This document shows positions 23,001-33,830 of a stretch of 34,013 nt of DNA, piece after piece. The number at the start of each line of letters is the position of its first letter. Position 1 is the first letter of the stretch. Origin of the DNA: Pelargonium nanum (taxonomy: Eukaryota; Streptophyta; Magnoliopsida; Geraniales; Geraniaceae); the NCBI GenBank assembly GCA_036897485.1, contig JAYMTF010000547.1, forward strand, positions 1 to 34,013, given 5' to 3'. The notes under the pieces were generated by a model. The model saw only the letters and a list, made by a program, of their open reading frames with translations, did no database searches and had not been told where the DNA came from. The translations under genes were made by a program, and so were the position numbers.

Positions 23001-26000
23001 TACTCACCCTGATGAATGATTACTGTCAACATCAAAGATACTGTTTCTCAAAGCAACGTCGAATATATTTGCCTTTAGAGTCACAGCAGCGACATGAGAT
23101 GGGGAGCTGCCAAAAAAAATTGCTGATTTAGGTTGTAGTAATGAGATTTCCTTGTCCAGAGTCAACCAAAATTGAACTATAAGCAAAGGTTAATTAGACC
23201 AATGCAGAGGGTAACAACAAATATATAATTCATAAAGGTTAAAAACCTACATTAAGTACTATAAAGACATCAAACCTACAACTAGAAACTTTGATTAAGT
23301 TACCATTTCAACATTATTGCTAAAATATTGACACCCTTAGACATCATTGCAGCACCAATGGGATTCGGAGACAACTTTCTGACCAGAGTGCAGATTATCT
23401 CAACCACCCTGCAGTTAGGACATAGAAAATTAACATCATGCAAAAGGCAAAGACAGCTATAATCATTGAATAACTAAATATTTAATGATATAAGAATATA
23501 AAATAAAAACTCCCAAGTTGGTTCATTACCATGCATTCTTCTCAATATGCCCATTCATGCCAGTAGTTTGAACATGAAACAAGTTGCCAATGTCCATTAA
23601 ACCAAAGCATACAGCCTATATATCATACATAGAAAAAGTCATAAGATAAGGATGCGTAGAATGAATCACAATTCACCAAAATGCTACAATCCACTAGCCT
23701 AATCAAGCATGAAATTTCTTTTGGCCCTTGGAAACTTATTGTCTACTGATTATAATATTGGGATATAACAGATTACCACACCAAATTAACCGAAAGTTTC
23801 AAAATGGAAGTGATAACACACGGAGACTCTACACTCAGCTCACCCTTTCATACTACACGTCACAACATAGCTTGTGTATCACAAAATAAATAAAGACTAG
23901 ACCCTTTGTGTAGATTCACCAGAAGGGATGGCCAAAGGTTATATTATTACATCACCACGGATGAAAAATAGTTCAAATGCAAGTGCTGGAAAATTGATTA
24001 AATTGCAGTTGCACTGTCAGAAGTGATGTTTTTTCAATCTCACCATGGGAGAAAAATGAGAAAAACCTTGAACAAATAATTACCTTGTTGAAGGACACCA
24101 TTCGACTAAGCAGGTCAAGAGTAAGAACAACTTCCTCATTGCCATCCAAATATTGCTCCTGAGCTAAGTGCAGGAGCAACACGAGCAGCCCAGATTGTGT
24201 ATACTGAACATAATGGATGTAAAAGAAAGATCAATTAATATAAATTTGAAAAGGAGACACTTTGTTGACAAGGAATCATAGTGCGCACCGATTGAAATCA
24301 TAACTCATTTAGAAGATCCTATGCAATCATTTGAATCGAGAATCGTCAAATGTAGCCTTCCAAGATTTTAAGGGTCGCTTACATTTACGATCTACTGTAC
24401 CAATAAAGTAAAATCATAGACTAGAGAAGTGGCAAGTAATCTAAAAGCAGAACACCTTCAAGCATACCAATTGAAACCCAGTATATGATAGTGAGATAAA
24501 AAAAATTAAGTGCCGAACAAGATAGAAGATATGTGTTCTACTACTAACATGATGACAAAAACACACTTCGAACATTATCCATCCACTTAAAACAGCTATT
24601 AACCCTAGGATTGACCAACTATAATCGGGGCAAATGGCTTAAGGCGCTTGCTCCTCTAGAGTCTCAAGTTCGAGCCTCAGTTGGTACGCTTGTTGATAAA
24701 AAAAAATTAACCCTAGGATTGAAAACCACTTTGTTGCGAAGTAACCCAAAAGAACCAACACAACACAATAAAATTAGGAAATTACAAGCTTGTGTTCATT
24801 TACCTCCCATCGTACAAGAGCAGTGTTGCCACCAACTACTTTCAAAACATTTCCACGAGTTCTACTTGGAATGAGCAAACCTTCAACCCCAGGAATGTGC
24901 AATGGTAAACGAGTTTCAACAACCTGAGAGATGCTATCCACCATGGAATCGCTACTGATCTCAAACAAAGATGATATACCAACAGACTTATCTAGAAAGG
25001 TGTACCTGTTAATAGATGAGGGCATGGTATATGAGAAGCCTTCTTAGTAATCAAAAAGCGCATGTTTCTATAATAATCAGGAAATAAGAAACATACTACT
25101 CACTGCGTGCATTTTTTTTTTAAGGATATAACCAGAGGAAAAGCTATTGAGATTCAAAATAGACAGGGAACTGAATCCTTCAAGGTTCATAATGAACTTC
25201 CAACAGTGTGGAGTTAGCTTTTCAATTATTATATAATGACCACTCTAACTCCAAAAAGAACAATGTTAAGTCCACTTCTAGTAAAATATAACACAAACCA
25301 TATTATCTATGTAGCAGGCTTAAAGCCATATATAATGCCCATCAACAATTGAAAATCTGAGGTAGGCAAGTGAACTGTAAACTTTGGCTGATTATTCTGA
25401 CTTCAAGGAAATTGGTTTTACATATGGTCCGCACACAAAATCGGTGTGCATTGGGACGACAGAACCACAAATATTTCACCATCAAGTAATATGCTAGCAA
25501 CCATAATAGATTGCAATTGCATTAGTCCCGATACGTGCAGCACACCAAGGTGTTCAACTAAGAAAAATAATCATATAACTTACACGCATTCTGCAGGCCA
25601 AGTTCCTTCACAGAGGGATGATAAAAATCGAACAAGTTCCACTGTCCTGTAGGGGAATTCGCCCTCTAAGTTGCACAGGAGACACCGAATAGGACCGTCA
25701 ATAAAACTGTCCTTGTCCCAAAATTGATTACAAAGTGACTCCTGCAGAAATAATGGGCAAGAATATTCAATTAATATATAATAATCAAGACATAAATGAA
25801 CAAAACAAAGATAAACAAGTGAACCATAAGGATAACCAATAAGAACTTCAACCTCTCCTTTATAAATATGGCAAAGAATATCCAGTATCAAGTTGAGGGT
25901 ACTATCCTCAAGCTGCACCATGGAAACAGCATAAATCAGAAATTCATTTTAAAGAACTCTACACATAATACTGACTAAGAGTCTAAGATATGATGCATGA

Positions 26001-29000
26001 ACAGATACCTGAATATTTATCTCGTAAGATGCAATGAAAGCAGAAATAAATGTCCTCAAAACACTTCGATAACCAGCAATAGGTCCCTGGAAAAGGTGAG
26101 AATTTGCTCATAAAAGATAGATTTAAAAAGAGAAACTCGGATACCGCACTGTATAGTACCATAGAACAGAGGGTCAATAATTATTTCTAAAGATTTTGAA
26201 CTCAAGATGAATTGTGAAAGTGATGAAGTAGACACCTTATAATTGGAAAAACTAAAAGCAAGTCATTGTAAATACTTGGAACTACAATTCTAGGATAACT
26301 TACATCTGATTCCTTCAATAAATCGCTTTGAAGGATTTCAAGGAAAAAGTTCAATGATGCAGCCTCAAAAGCTTGACGGACATAACCAACATGATCAATT
26401 TCCTGAAAAATTAAACGAAAGTAAAAGTGCATCCAATATAGTTACAAACATCAATATAGTTCGTCCTTACAACAGGAACACATACCATTAGCGCATTATT
26501 TTCCTCTTTCCCAGGTAACGATGAAATTAGACAGAGGAACACAGCCCATGCAAGAATAAGCGGGCCTGCTTCTTTGGTTTCAAAAGCATTGAAACCAGAA
26601 ATTATTGCATCCATCTCTTGAACATCAGTCAAGGAAAATACTGTGGCACCTTGCCTTTTTAAAAGCAAAAGAAGAAAACAATGAGAATATATAAAATGAC
26701 AAAGTTGGGCAATCAGTTCTAAAACAGTCATGTAACTGGTTGATGCACCGCTACCAGTCACGAAACACACATATATTTTCATTGGCCACAAGCACACATA
26801 TCTAACCCTTGAATAAATATATGATATATGATCAAAATATAATACTGCCATAATACTAACAATATGCAATGAGAATGACTGCAAGGACAAAAAAGCCCAT
26901 AAAACCATTCGAAGATGAAAACTTCAGTACCAAACTACATATGCTTAAAAAAATTGTTATCTAACCTACTCAGGCCAAAGCCCAACTGCCTGTGCCAATA
27001 AGAATTACAAAAGTTGAAGGATAAAAACACAAGAAAAGGCATTACTGTAATGTATCAGTTAACCTCAGTAGCAATTCCACCAAATGTTTTAGCAATTCTA
27101 AATATAAACAAAAGTGCTCAATTAATTAATTAATTACTAGAACAATAATAATCTAAAATTAAAGTGGATAATTTCAAAATTTTGACAATATTGTCTTAAG
27201 AAATTGCACAGCCATCTCATAAACATGTTGAAATCAAATTTCTAATTTCCCTTATTATTTATAAAAATTCAATAACTGAACATATTTAACACTCGTCATA
27301 CTTAATATTAGTTTTAATTTGTTTCTTTTGATATCGTCTATTGTAATATATTGATATATTCTATACCCCACATCCCAAAAAAAGTTCATGATACCAGTGT
27401 GCAGCTTTCTCTTCTAAATTCCTACACAAATCCAATGCACGACACTGTAATTCAAAAACAGGGCATGAGGCATCTGCTCATCTCAAGCCATTTCAATCAT
27501 TAAACTGCACCACCATGAAACCGCTCAGGTGATTCAAGACCTAGATATGGTTACTCCTTCGAACAAAATTAGATAACATTTGAGATAAGCAAGGTCTCAA
27601 TAAGTAGATTAAGTTTCCACATTAGCAGTGTGTGTGTAAATGACGAGAAAACAAGCACAAACCTGAAAGGCAATTCATCATGAACCATTTGAAGAAGATT
27701 CTCCAAATCGAGGGTTTCTATAAGAATAAGCAGCAGCTGTACTTTGGCTTGGTAAGAAGAATGTAATGCTTCGTTTGAAATTGCCAGCTTACTAAAGTTA
27801 TAAGACCCACATAGGATTCCCTGAGACATATTTCTGAGCAAGGATCAGGATCGGAAAAAAATGTGGAAACTAATACATGCAGAAAGAAAACAGCATACCT
27901 TGTATAGTGAACACAGTTTTTTCCATTGCTCACCATTACAAGTACAAAATGACTCATAATAAGCAAGGAAAATAATGTCCAAAATCAAATTGTCTTCAAT
28001 TAGTGTCTCCTCGGCCCACAGCATGAAGAGGTCAACATCCTACATAACACTCAACATTCACATTTTAAGTAAACAAGCCGATACTCTGACAAGTAATTGG
28101 AAAAAATAAGCAACTATCCTTTTCCATGTAGCATGCGTCTAAATTGTTGAACCCATTAGCTATGTAAAAGAAGGGTATTGAGATTCAAGAAGAATCATCT
28201 CATGATCCAAAATATATATATTCATAATTTTTTCCTTGACACTCAGACTGAAGATAAATTTTTTTGAGAAATTAAAACTCTCATGCGAGAAAAGTTATAT
28301 GGAAAAGACATAACACTCAGAATTTATAACTAAGCATATCTGATATAGTAAATCCATAACTCCATACTATCCATAGGTTCAATTTATGCATTAACCTTTC
28401 ACATGATTAACTCCATGTGAAACTTCATATTATTTATCTTATACATCAAATTCATAATTTAATTGAAACCTAATCATTGGTGCAGTTTATACATTAAGCT
28501 TTCACATCAATAACTCGTCCATATGAAACTTCAGACAATTTAAGTGCAATATGACACGCCAGAGGCAAGGAATAATGAGTTGGGAGAGTAATATGAGTCA
28601 ATAATCCCAATCAAAACCAGATCTAATATCATGTTAAACTTAACTCCAACCCAACGGGTTAAGCTAATAGGTGATAGGTGGAGGGTTCAACTAGCATTTC
28701 AAGTGTTGCCTGAATTCAAAATCTTTCAATGTGGGATTCCTTAACAGGTTGGCCAATCAAATGAAGCAAGGAAGGAGTTGGGTGCCAACTGATTGAGAAG
28801 GACAAAAAGACTTCGATCAAAGCATGTTGAATGACAAAAGGCTAATGTATGCAATTACAGCGATAGAAGACATAAGGGTTGAACTAAGGCCGCGATGGTG
28901 TGAGTTGGAGATTCGTTTCTAAGACTAGGCACATAACTATCTTTTCTTTCTAGTTCACAGTTGAACTAACTTTAATGAAGCAAGGAAAGGTGCCGAAAGG

Positions 29001-32000
29001 AAAATTTTCAAGGCTTATAAGCTTGTGTTCAAATTGACATGGATTGTCAAGAGCAGCTATATGAGCAAGTAAATTAGTAATTCCATTCAACTGATACCTA
29101 AATCACTCCATTATGAAACTTCATATATCATTTGATCACTTAACCATATGTTGCTAAGCCTTAAATGAAAATCATTGGTTCGATATATCATGTTGCATTC
29201 CAAGGACATTATATGGGTAACCCTAACCCAATCACTACACATCTGAAAGCATGTAGGATACCATATTTTTGTCCTATTCTGCATCAGAATATTTGCATCT
29301 CAAGCGATGAACCAGATGGATAACAAACAAACCAACTTATACCAAAAGAACTTGCGTAGTGCGTATTAACGCTTAATTGGGCTATTTTACTATTTAGCAT
29401 ATCAAGATTCTTGTTGGGTTTCTAAATTAATCCTATAGGTATTTAATTTTGATTCCGTTTTGGATAAATGAATATTAAGCATATAGATTGTAAAATTTCA
29501 TATGTTCTCTATTTTTTCGCTTTCAGTTCTACTATCCAATGCTTTTTGTGTGTTTATCCAAACTTCTATTTAACTTCTTGCTGTTTCATATGTTTTAAAA
29601 GTTCTCATCTTGCCTGTTGGAAAGTCTATAATACTTCCTAATCTTAACCTGTTAGTGTTTGGTATGAGAGAGACCTAATGTGCCAACTTAGGCAGTGGAT
29701 GGTGAACCTGCTACAAGTGACAATTAACAAATATGCCTTTAGAAAGCCAAAAGATAGTACAAATGCATGTCCTAGCATACGAAGATGCAGTTACTAAGCT
29801 GAAAGTTTGGGGGTACCTGGTAAACCATCCTATAAGAATGTGAACTGCAACCATCACTAATTAAGACTCTTAATCATTTTAAAGTGACAATGGGGAATGA
29901 TGTCAGTTTACTTCAGTATCAAAGATGGACATATTATATCCCTATCATAAAGAATAATGCAGGGATGAGTAGAGTGCCATTCTATTTCAACATACCATAT
30001 GCTCGGGATAATTTGAAGATAAAAGATCTTGAAGGACAGATATTAATTTGCTCTCAAACCCATCAGAAACCAGTTTTAGTGCCACCTCTCTAATAACATC
30101 ACCTTCATCAGATCCAGTTCCAGTGTATACTGCACCAAATTTTCCAGCATTAGCAGTCAAGGAAATATCAAATCAAATAAATCAGTTCAAAACCTCGACA
30201 ATAAATGGTAAAAACAGCATGAAGCCTGCCCATTAAAGCATCCATATCATGTTTCAAATGGTTCAACCAAAGGCAAAAAATGATTAATTAATTAACCAAG
30301 TGATAAGTTTGAGGTAAAAAAAACAGCATTGTATGTGAATCAGAAGTTACTCATGAACTTACGTGCATGCATGAGAATTTGCCGTGTACACTTAAGCAAG
30401 CACTGTCGTTCAATGTAATACTGAAGCAATATCTTCACACAGAGAAGAGGAAAAAAGATAAGTTAGTGAAAGGATCATATTGAAAGTCGATACCCAATCT
30501 CAAAAGGCATTTTAAGCTCCTAATTCCAAAATCAATTCAACTATGGTTGAACTGCTAATTGGAATTGGTTGTATTGTTACAGTGTAGACTGTAGAGGTAT
30601 TCCACACTGAAAGAACGAGGAGCTAATGACCATTTGATATACTCATTGTCTCATTGATCCTCCACCCAACATATTAGGCTTTTGAGTTGGAGTACAGTTT
30701 AACATGGTATTAGAGATTTTCTGGTATAGAGCATACGCGACCGGTTTGTATTGCCTCCCTATAAATTCTCGATCCATGTGAAGGGTCTGTTAATAAGGTT
30801 TGTCATGCTTAATATATATACTTATCGTTATCTGTGACCCTATCCACTTCTTTGGGTTTCTATTGAATCGAGAAACAGTTTTGACTGTCCATCTTTTGTG
30901 TTGTCTAGTTTGCACATGAGGGTGCGTGTTGAAATATTCCACATTGATTTATTGAAAGAATTTGAAGGTAATAACCACTTCATAAACTAGTTGCACCTTC
31001 CACTTACTACTTTAGGGTTTTGAGTTTGAGTAAAGACAAACATATATAGCATTCCAAATTTTGTTATCTCTAGCAAGGGCAGAAAATAGCGATGACATTA
31101 CTACCAGAAGAGAAGTGAGATGGCATACAAAAGACCTAGACAGTAAAGCTAACTAGAAGTCACTAAGACATTATAAGATCTAATAACGAGATTTTGAATA
31201 ATAGCTTATGATCTATTAGAAATGGTGTCTGACATAGGGCAGATGATGAGATGCACACAATGCATGCACCACTGCAACTCATAATCTACAAAATTATATT
31301 ATTCCACAATGTTTCTTATTCTTTTCGTGAATAACAGTGGTTTCTTAAGTTGCATTGTATTATCATCAATAACCTTAAATCAGTACAATGAGTTTATCTA
31401 TTAGTAGAGTTACAAATATAGTTTAAATTGTTAAAAACTACTGAGATTTTTAAACTGACATCCTAGAAAGCCATACATCCCATATACTAACATCCAACAA
31501 AAATAAATGGGAAAAGATCCACTTACCACGTGAGTAAATTCGTGAACTACAGAATCAACAGCTACATTAATGTTTTCCAGAGACCTTTCGACAAGGATGT
31601 ATGACTGCACCTCGTCTAAACACTGAAACCAACAATATGACATTAAAATTACAAGTTGATAAACTGAATTCAAACAAGAATACAAGATTGCAGTTACACC
31701 ACTTGTGAGTTTATACAATATCTCCCACTGCGCATCCGTAACACCAAAGAGCATTACAATGGATATCACATTTTCAGTAAAAGCCTAAAACTTGCATCAC
31801 ATTGCATTACAGTTTACAGTACATTTTCATTTGTGACTCTGCATCTTCACAAAATCAGCCAATTATGCATTGGTTTTCAAAAGTTGATCTGTGAACCACA
31901 TCAAAATTTACAAATAGAGAACTCACCAAGAAAGAGCTGATCTGCAGAGCCTTGTCTTTCAATTCAGGCTTTATAGTCAGCTGATGAGAGCCAACTAGAA

Positions 32001-32305
32001 CTTGCTCCGAATTCAAAGCTTCCTTAGACTTCTCGTTTGGTTTCTTGAAAAACGATACAGTATCCAGGAACCAGCTATGATTGTCCTTCAGCTTCTTCGC
32101 CTGAACAAGCACACAAAATTACAAGAATTAACAGATAATCAACGAAAACCCTAGACCAGTACCATTATCAACAAAAAAAAAATACGCGTAAATATACCAG
32201 AGGTGGAGGAGCGTCTGTGGAGAGAGATGCGGTTTCGAGGTCGGTGAGGAGGGGAGTGAATGGGTCCCACCACAGGGACGAATCGACGGACTTGGGGTTC
32301 GCCAT
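14043..32305 (-). CDS. NUP188: Nuclear pore complex protein NUP188 homologue (32 coding exons, 1975 aa)
   Basis: Exons (minus strand): 32198-32305, 31927-32100, 31527-31622, 30363-30432, 29996-30129, 27899-28039, 27663-27820, 26486-26654, 26304-26402, 26009-26086, 25853-25912, 25584-25741, 24804-25005, 24084-24203, 23530-23615, 23304-23408, 23008-23106, 22724-22812, 22262-22410, 21266-21409, 21075-21182, 20515-20625, 19803-19910, 19584-19694, 18849-19024, 18216-18684, 17902-18009, 17664-17722, 16400-16784, 14522-16066, 14236-14443, 14043-14143. Total 5928 nt, in frame at every GT..AG junction. I recognise the plant NUP188 family (DUF3414 in older annotation; Arabidopsis At4g38760 type), about 1960 aa: an alpha-solenoid scaffold of the inner ring of the nuclear pore that partners NUP93. 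Landmarks: N-terminal [75 protein letters not shown], and C-terminal YLELCVLQICGIRPVLGR. A basic KKRPRTQR patch lies in exon 30. Exon 30 alone encodes 515 residues. No disablement seen. It is distinct from NUP205, whose N-terminus differs. Confidence 0.88.
16985..17300 (-). mobile_element. Decayed TRIM-like retroelement in NUP188 intron 28
   Basis: Two near-identical blocks, TTAAGTTTTCAACCT then AGCTTAAG, lie at 16990-17015 and 17200-17225, 210 bp apart. On the minus strand they look like the 3' ends of two LTRs (GCTTAAGC..GGTTGAAAACTTAA). Just before the downstream LTR is a purine-rich GGTGGGGAG followed by TGTTAATGC (near 17089), as at a polypurine tract and LTR start. There is no coding capacity. 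The upstream LTR is poorly preserved, so limits are approximate. Confidence 0.45.
24598..24722 (+). mobile_element. Very short tRNA-like SINE with 17-bp target duplication in NUP188 intron 13
   Basis: A perfect direct repeat, attaaccctaggattga, lies at 24598-24614 and 24706-24722. It encloses about 91 bp ending in an A-rich tail (ATAAAAAAAAA). The insert has an A-box-like TGGCTTAAGG (from 24635) and a B-box-like AGTTCGAGCCT (24667-24677), about 32 bp apart as in a tRNA promoter. This is the structure of a tRNA-derived SINE inserted by target-primed reverse transcription, antisense to NUP188. It lacks a long 3' body, so it is shorter than most plant SINEs. Confidence 0.85.
28374..28543. repeat. 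Diverged direct repeat in NUP188 intron 5
   Basis: Two copies about 102 bp apart (28374-28440 and 28476-28543) share TTTAT.CATTAA.CTTTCACAT, a TAACTC segment and ATGAAACTTCA-like blocks. A shorter third match (CACTCCATTATGAAACTTCA) lies at about 29104. They are clearly related but diverged; the origin is not recognised. Confidence 0.6.
28620..28746 (-). mobile_element. Solo TRIM-like LTR with primer-binding-site remnant in NUP188 intron 5
   Basis: On the minus strand a 115-bp LTR-like unit runs from TGTTAAGGAATCCCACATTG (starting 28746) to AGTTTAACA (ending 28632). TGATATTAGATC (28631-28620) follows immediately and matches 9 of 12 bases of the tRNA-iMet primer site TGGTATCAGAGC. It has the same length and layout as the LTRs of the element at 30590-31042. 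I found no second LTR, so it is a fragment. Confidence 0.65.
30590..31042 (+). mobile_element. TRIM-type mini LTR retrotransposon in NUP188 intron 4
   Basis: Two diverged LTRs of about 115 bp: 30590-30704 (TGTAGAGGTATTCCACA ... TTTAACA) and 30927-31042 (TGTTGAAATATTCCACA ... GACAAACA). They share TATTCCACA-TTG, GGTAATAACCA/AGCTAATGACCA, TTAGG.TTTTGAGTT and an ACA end. Directly after LTR 1 is TGGTATTAGAGA (30705-30716), a primer-binding site for initiator Met tRNA with two changes. A short purine-rich GAGGGTG precedes LTR 2. The internal region is about 220 bp with no protein. This is the TRIM architecture. No clear 5-bp target duplication remains. The element is antisense to NUP188. Confidence 0.78.
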
Positions 32306-32331
32306 TGAAGGAGCTTGAATTGAAACCCTAG
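32306..32331. promoter_or_regulatory. Telo-box in the NUP188 leader
   Basis: AAACCCTAGA (plus strand, 32322-32331) lies 17-26 bp upstream of the ATG. A second AAAACCCTAGA occurs inside intron 1 (about 32145-32155). It is the same class of motif as in the cyclophilin promoter and fits a housekeeping, growth-linked gene. Confidence 0.5.
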
Positions 32332-32520
32332 AAGAGAAAGAAGAAGGGTTTATGTATTTGATTTTTTTGGCGCTTTTGTGAAATGAGGTTTTGGAGAAGA
32401 GCTCGCTGCGACCGGACCGGAATTCTGATACATGAACAAGAAGAAAAAGAAAATAAAAACGGCCCGGATATGAACCGGGTTTGTATGGAAATATGGAATG
32501 TAATACCAAATAAAATTTTG
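32332..32520. other. NUP188 upstream region
   Basis: The short remaining promoter region before the transposon-like segment. No TATA box is evident. It holds an imperfect GC palindrome CCCGG-ATATGAA-CCGGG at about 32463-32479. NUP188 therefore has less than 0.25 kb of private upstream sequence before the inserted element. Confidence 0.5.
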
Positions 32521-32962
32521 GGTTAATTAGTTATGCCTCCCTTGTACTATTAAATTTTATGGTTTTAGCCCTTGCATTGATTGGCATATGGTTTTTGCCC
32601 TTAAACTTTTAATTTTTTTTATTCTAACCCTATTAACCTGCTATAGAAGGTTGACTACCGCAACGTCACCAGTGGCTGTCATGTCACCCACCACGTCACG
32701 TATAAAATGACACGTCACCGTTGAGACACCCATTATCTGAAACGCACTTTGACAAAAATTTTGTCCTTCATCTTCAACTCATTCTCATCTCCTTCTTATG
32801 TAATGCTAGTTCGTGTCCAAAACTTCAATTCAATATTTCCATGGACCCATTAATTATTGTCACACACCTTGCCTGACCTACAAACTGATAGTTCCTTTGT
32901 TCAAAAAATTTTCCATACCTCTATCTCTGCCCATCCATTGCTACTCAAACTAATTATCAGTA

Positions 32963-33166
32963 ATGGCGACCCAAGTTTCAGATCATCTGGAGCCATGGTG
33001 CCAACTTTCCGGAAAGGTCGTCATGGTCACCGGAGCCTATTTCGGCCTTGACCGCGACTTCTGACCTCGACCTCGCCAAAGTCGGCTGCTTCATCGTCGC
33101 CGCTGCTGCCGAGTCGATCGCCTGATCAAATCACTATGCGATGAGATCAATCAGCTTACAGCGAAG
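32963..33166 (+). pseudogene. Captured first exon of a short-chain dehydrogenase/reductase, frameshifted
   Basis: Starting at ATG 32963 the plus strand reads MATQVSDHLEPWCQL and then SGKVVMVTGAYFGLDRDF before a TGA. In the next frame it continues LDLAKVGCFIVAAAA, and in a third frame VDRLIKSLCDEINQLTAK, ending at GCGAAG|GTAAAT, which looks like a splice donor. This is the N-terminal Rossmann segment of the plant classical SDR / 3-oxoacyl-ACP reductase-like group (TGASSGIG nucleotide-binding motif, here degraded to TGAYFGLD, followed by LAKAG and VDRL). Two frame disruptions and the altered glycine motif make it non-functional. It is much more GC-rich than its flanks. It lies inside the inverted-repeat element. 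Confidence 0.8.
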
Positions 33167-33253
33167 GTAAATTAAATCCAGTACCTGGATGCTTAGTTCG
33201 GTGATTGGTATGGTGCTAAAGTCGTCTTGCTTTTTTTGTTCTTGTTCTTGTAC

Positions 33254-33544
33254 CTAGTGCTGGAATAGGGAAATAGAGACAAAAACAGAGCCCAATTTGT
33301 TGCTCTCTAGTTCCTCATCTTCTTCTTCTTCTTCGTGTTGTTCTAGTTGCATGACAGTGACCGTTTTCACGAAAGCATCTTCGTTGGAAAAGTCGAGGAG
33401 GTCGTCAACAAAGAAATCGTCACAAGACACAACATTTTGAGAATTCACAACCCACAAATCGTCGAGAAGGGCCTGCCGGGTTGTCGATTTCACACCCATC
33501 TCTTTCCTCAAGCTGGTCTTCAAAGTCGCTTCAACGCATTCCAT
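33254..33544 (-). pseudogene. Captured N-terminal fragment of a GATA-type transcription factor gene
   Basis: From ATG 33544 the minus strand gives 96 codons to a stop at 33254. It begins MECVEATLKTSLRKEMGVKS, continues with an ALLDDLWVV segment, and contains VVSCDDFFVDDLLDFSNED followed by an acidic EEEEEDEELES run. The MECVEA.ALK start and the CDDFFVDDLLDFSNE block are hallmarks of subfamily I plant GATA factors (GATA5/12-like), recognised from memory. The CX2C-X18-CX2C zinc finger, normally near the C-terminus, is absent, so this is a piece of the first exon. The frame is open, which suggests recent capture or selection, but no complete gene is present. An open frame extends two codons further upstream (ATG 33550). 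Confidence 0.72.
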
Positions 33545-33830
33545 TTCCACTTGAACCTAAAACAACAGACAACGATAAAAAACTCAATTCGAAAAACTGA
33601 AACTTTAATCAGTAACAGTGTGAAATTGTACATGAAGATGAGAGAGGAGGGGTTGGGTTTGGAAAAGGAGAGGTGATGTGTAAATTTGGGTGTGACGTGT
33701 CAGCTTGTGTGGCAGACATTGATGACATGGCGGTAAGTAACCTGATATAACAGGTTGATAGGGCTCAATTCAAAAAGAGATAAGGGTCATTTTAGTTATC
33801 AAAGTTTGATGAAATGGTATAAGTAGTAAT

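Larger units (their letters stand above)
32521..33830. mobile_element. Pack-MULE-like element carrying two captured host gene fragments
   Basis: Inverted repeats enclose about 1.3 kb. The block 32626-32699 aligns without gaps, at roughly 70% by eye, to the reverse complement of 33692-33765; shared stretches include CCCTAT.AACCTG, AGGTT..TACCGC, GTCA and CACGTCAC. The similarity weakens but continues outward (GCCCTT versus GACCCTT; TGTACTATTAAA versus ATACCATTTCATCAAA). The centre holds two unrelated host-gene pieces in opposite orientations (an SDR exon and a GATA-factor N-terminus) and no transposase. Long diverged inverted ends plus captured exons fit a Pack-MULE. The outer boundaries and the 8-11 bp target duplication could not be fixed; the right side may be nested or run further. 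Confidence 0.62.

Noticed and set aside
30518-30570. Small imperfect inverted repeat (AATTCCAAAATCAATTCAAC / GTTGAACTGCTAATTGGAATT)
   Set aside because: It is short and AT-rich, just outside the TRIM element, with no evidence of being a separate element.
32463-32479. CCCGG-ATATGAA-CCGGG stem-loop resembling a tRNA T-arm
   Set aside because: The loop lacks the conserved A58-equivalent on the minus strand, and no D-arm, anticodon arm or acceptor stem surrounds it.
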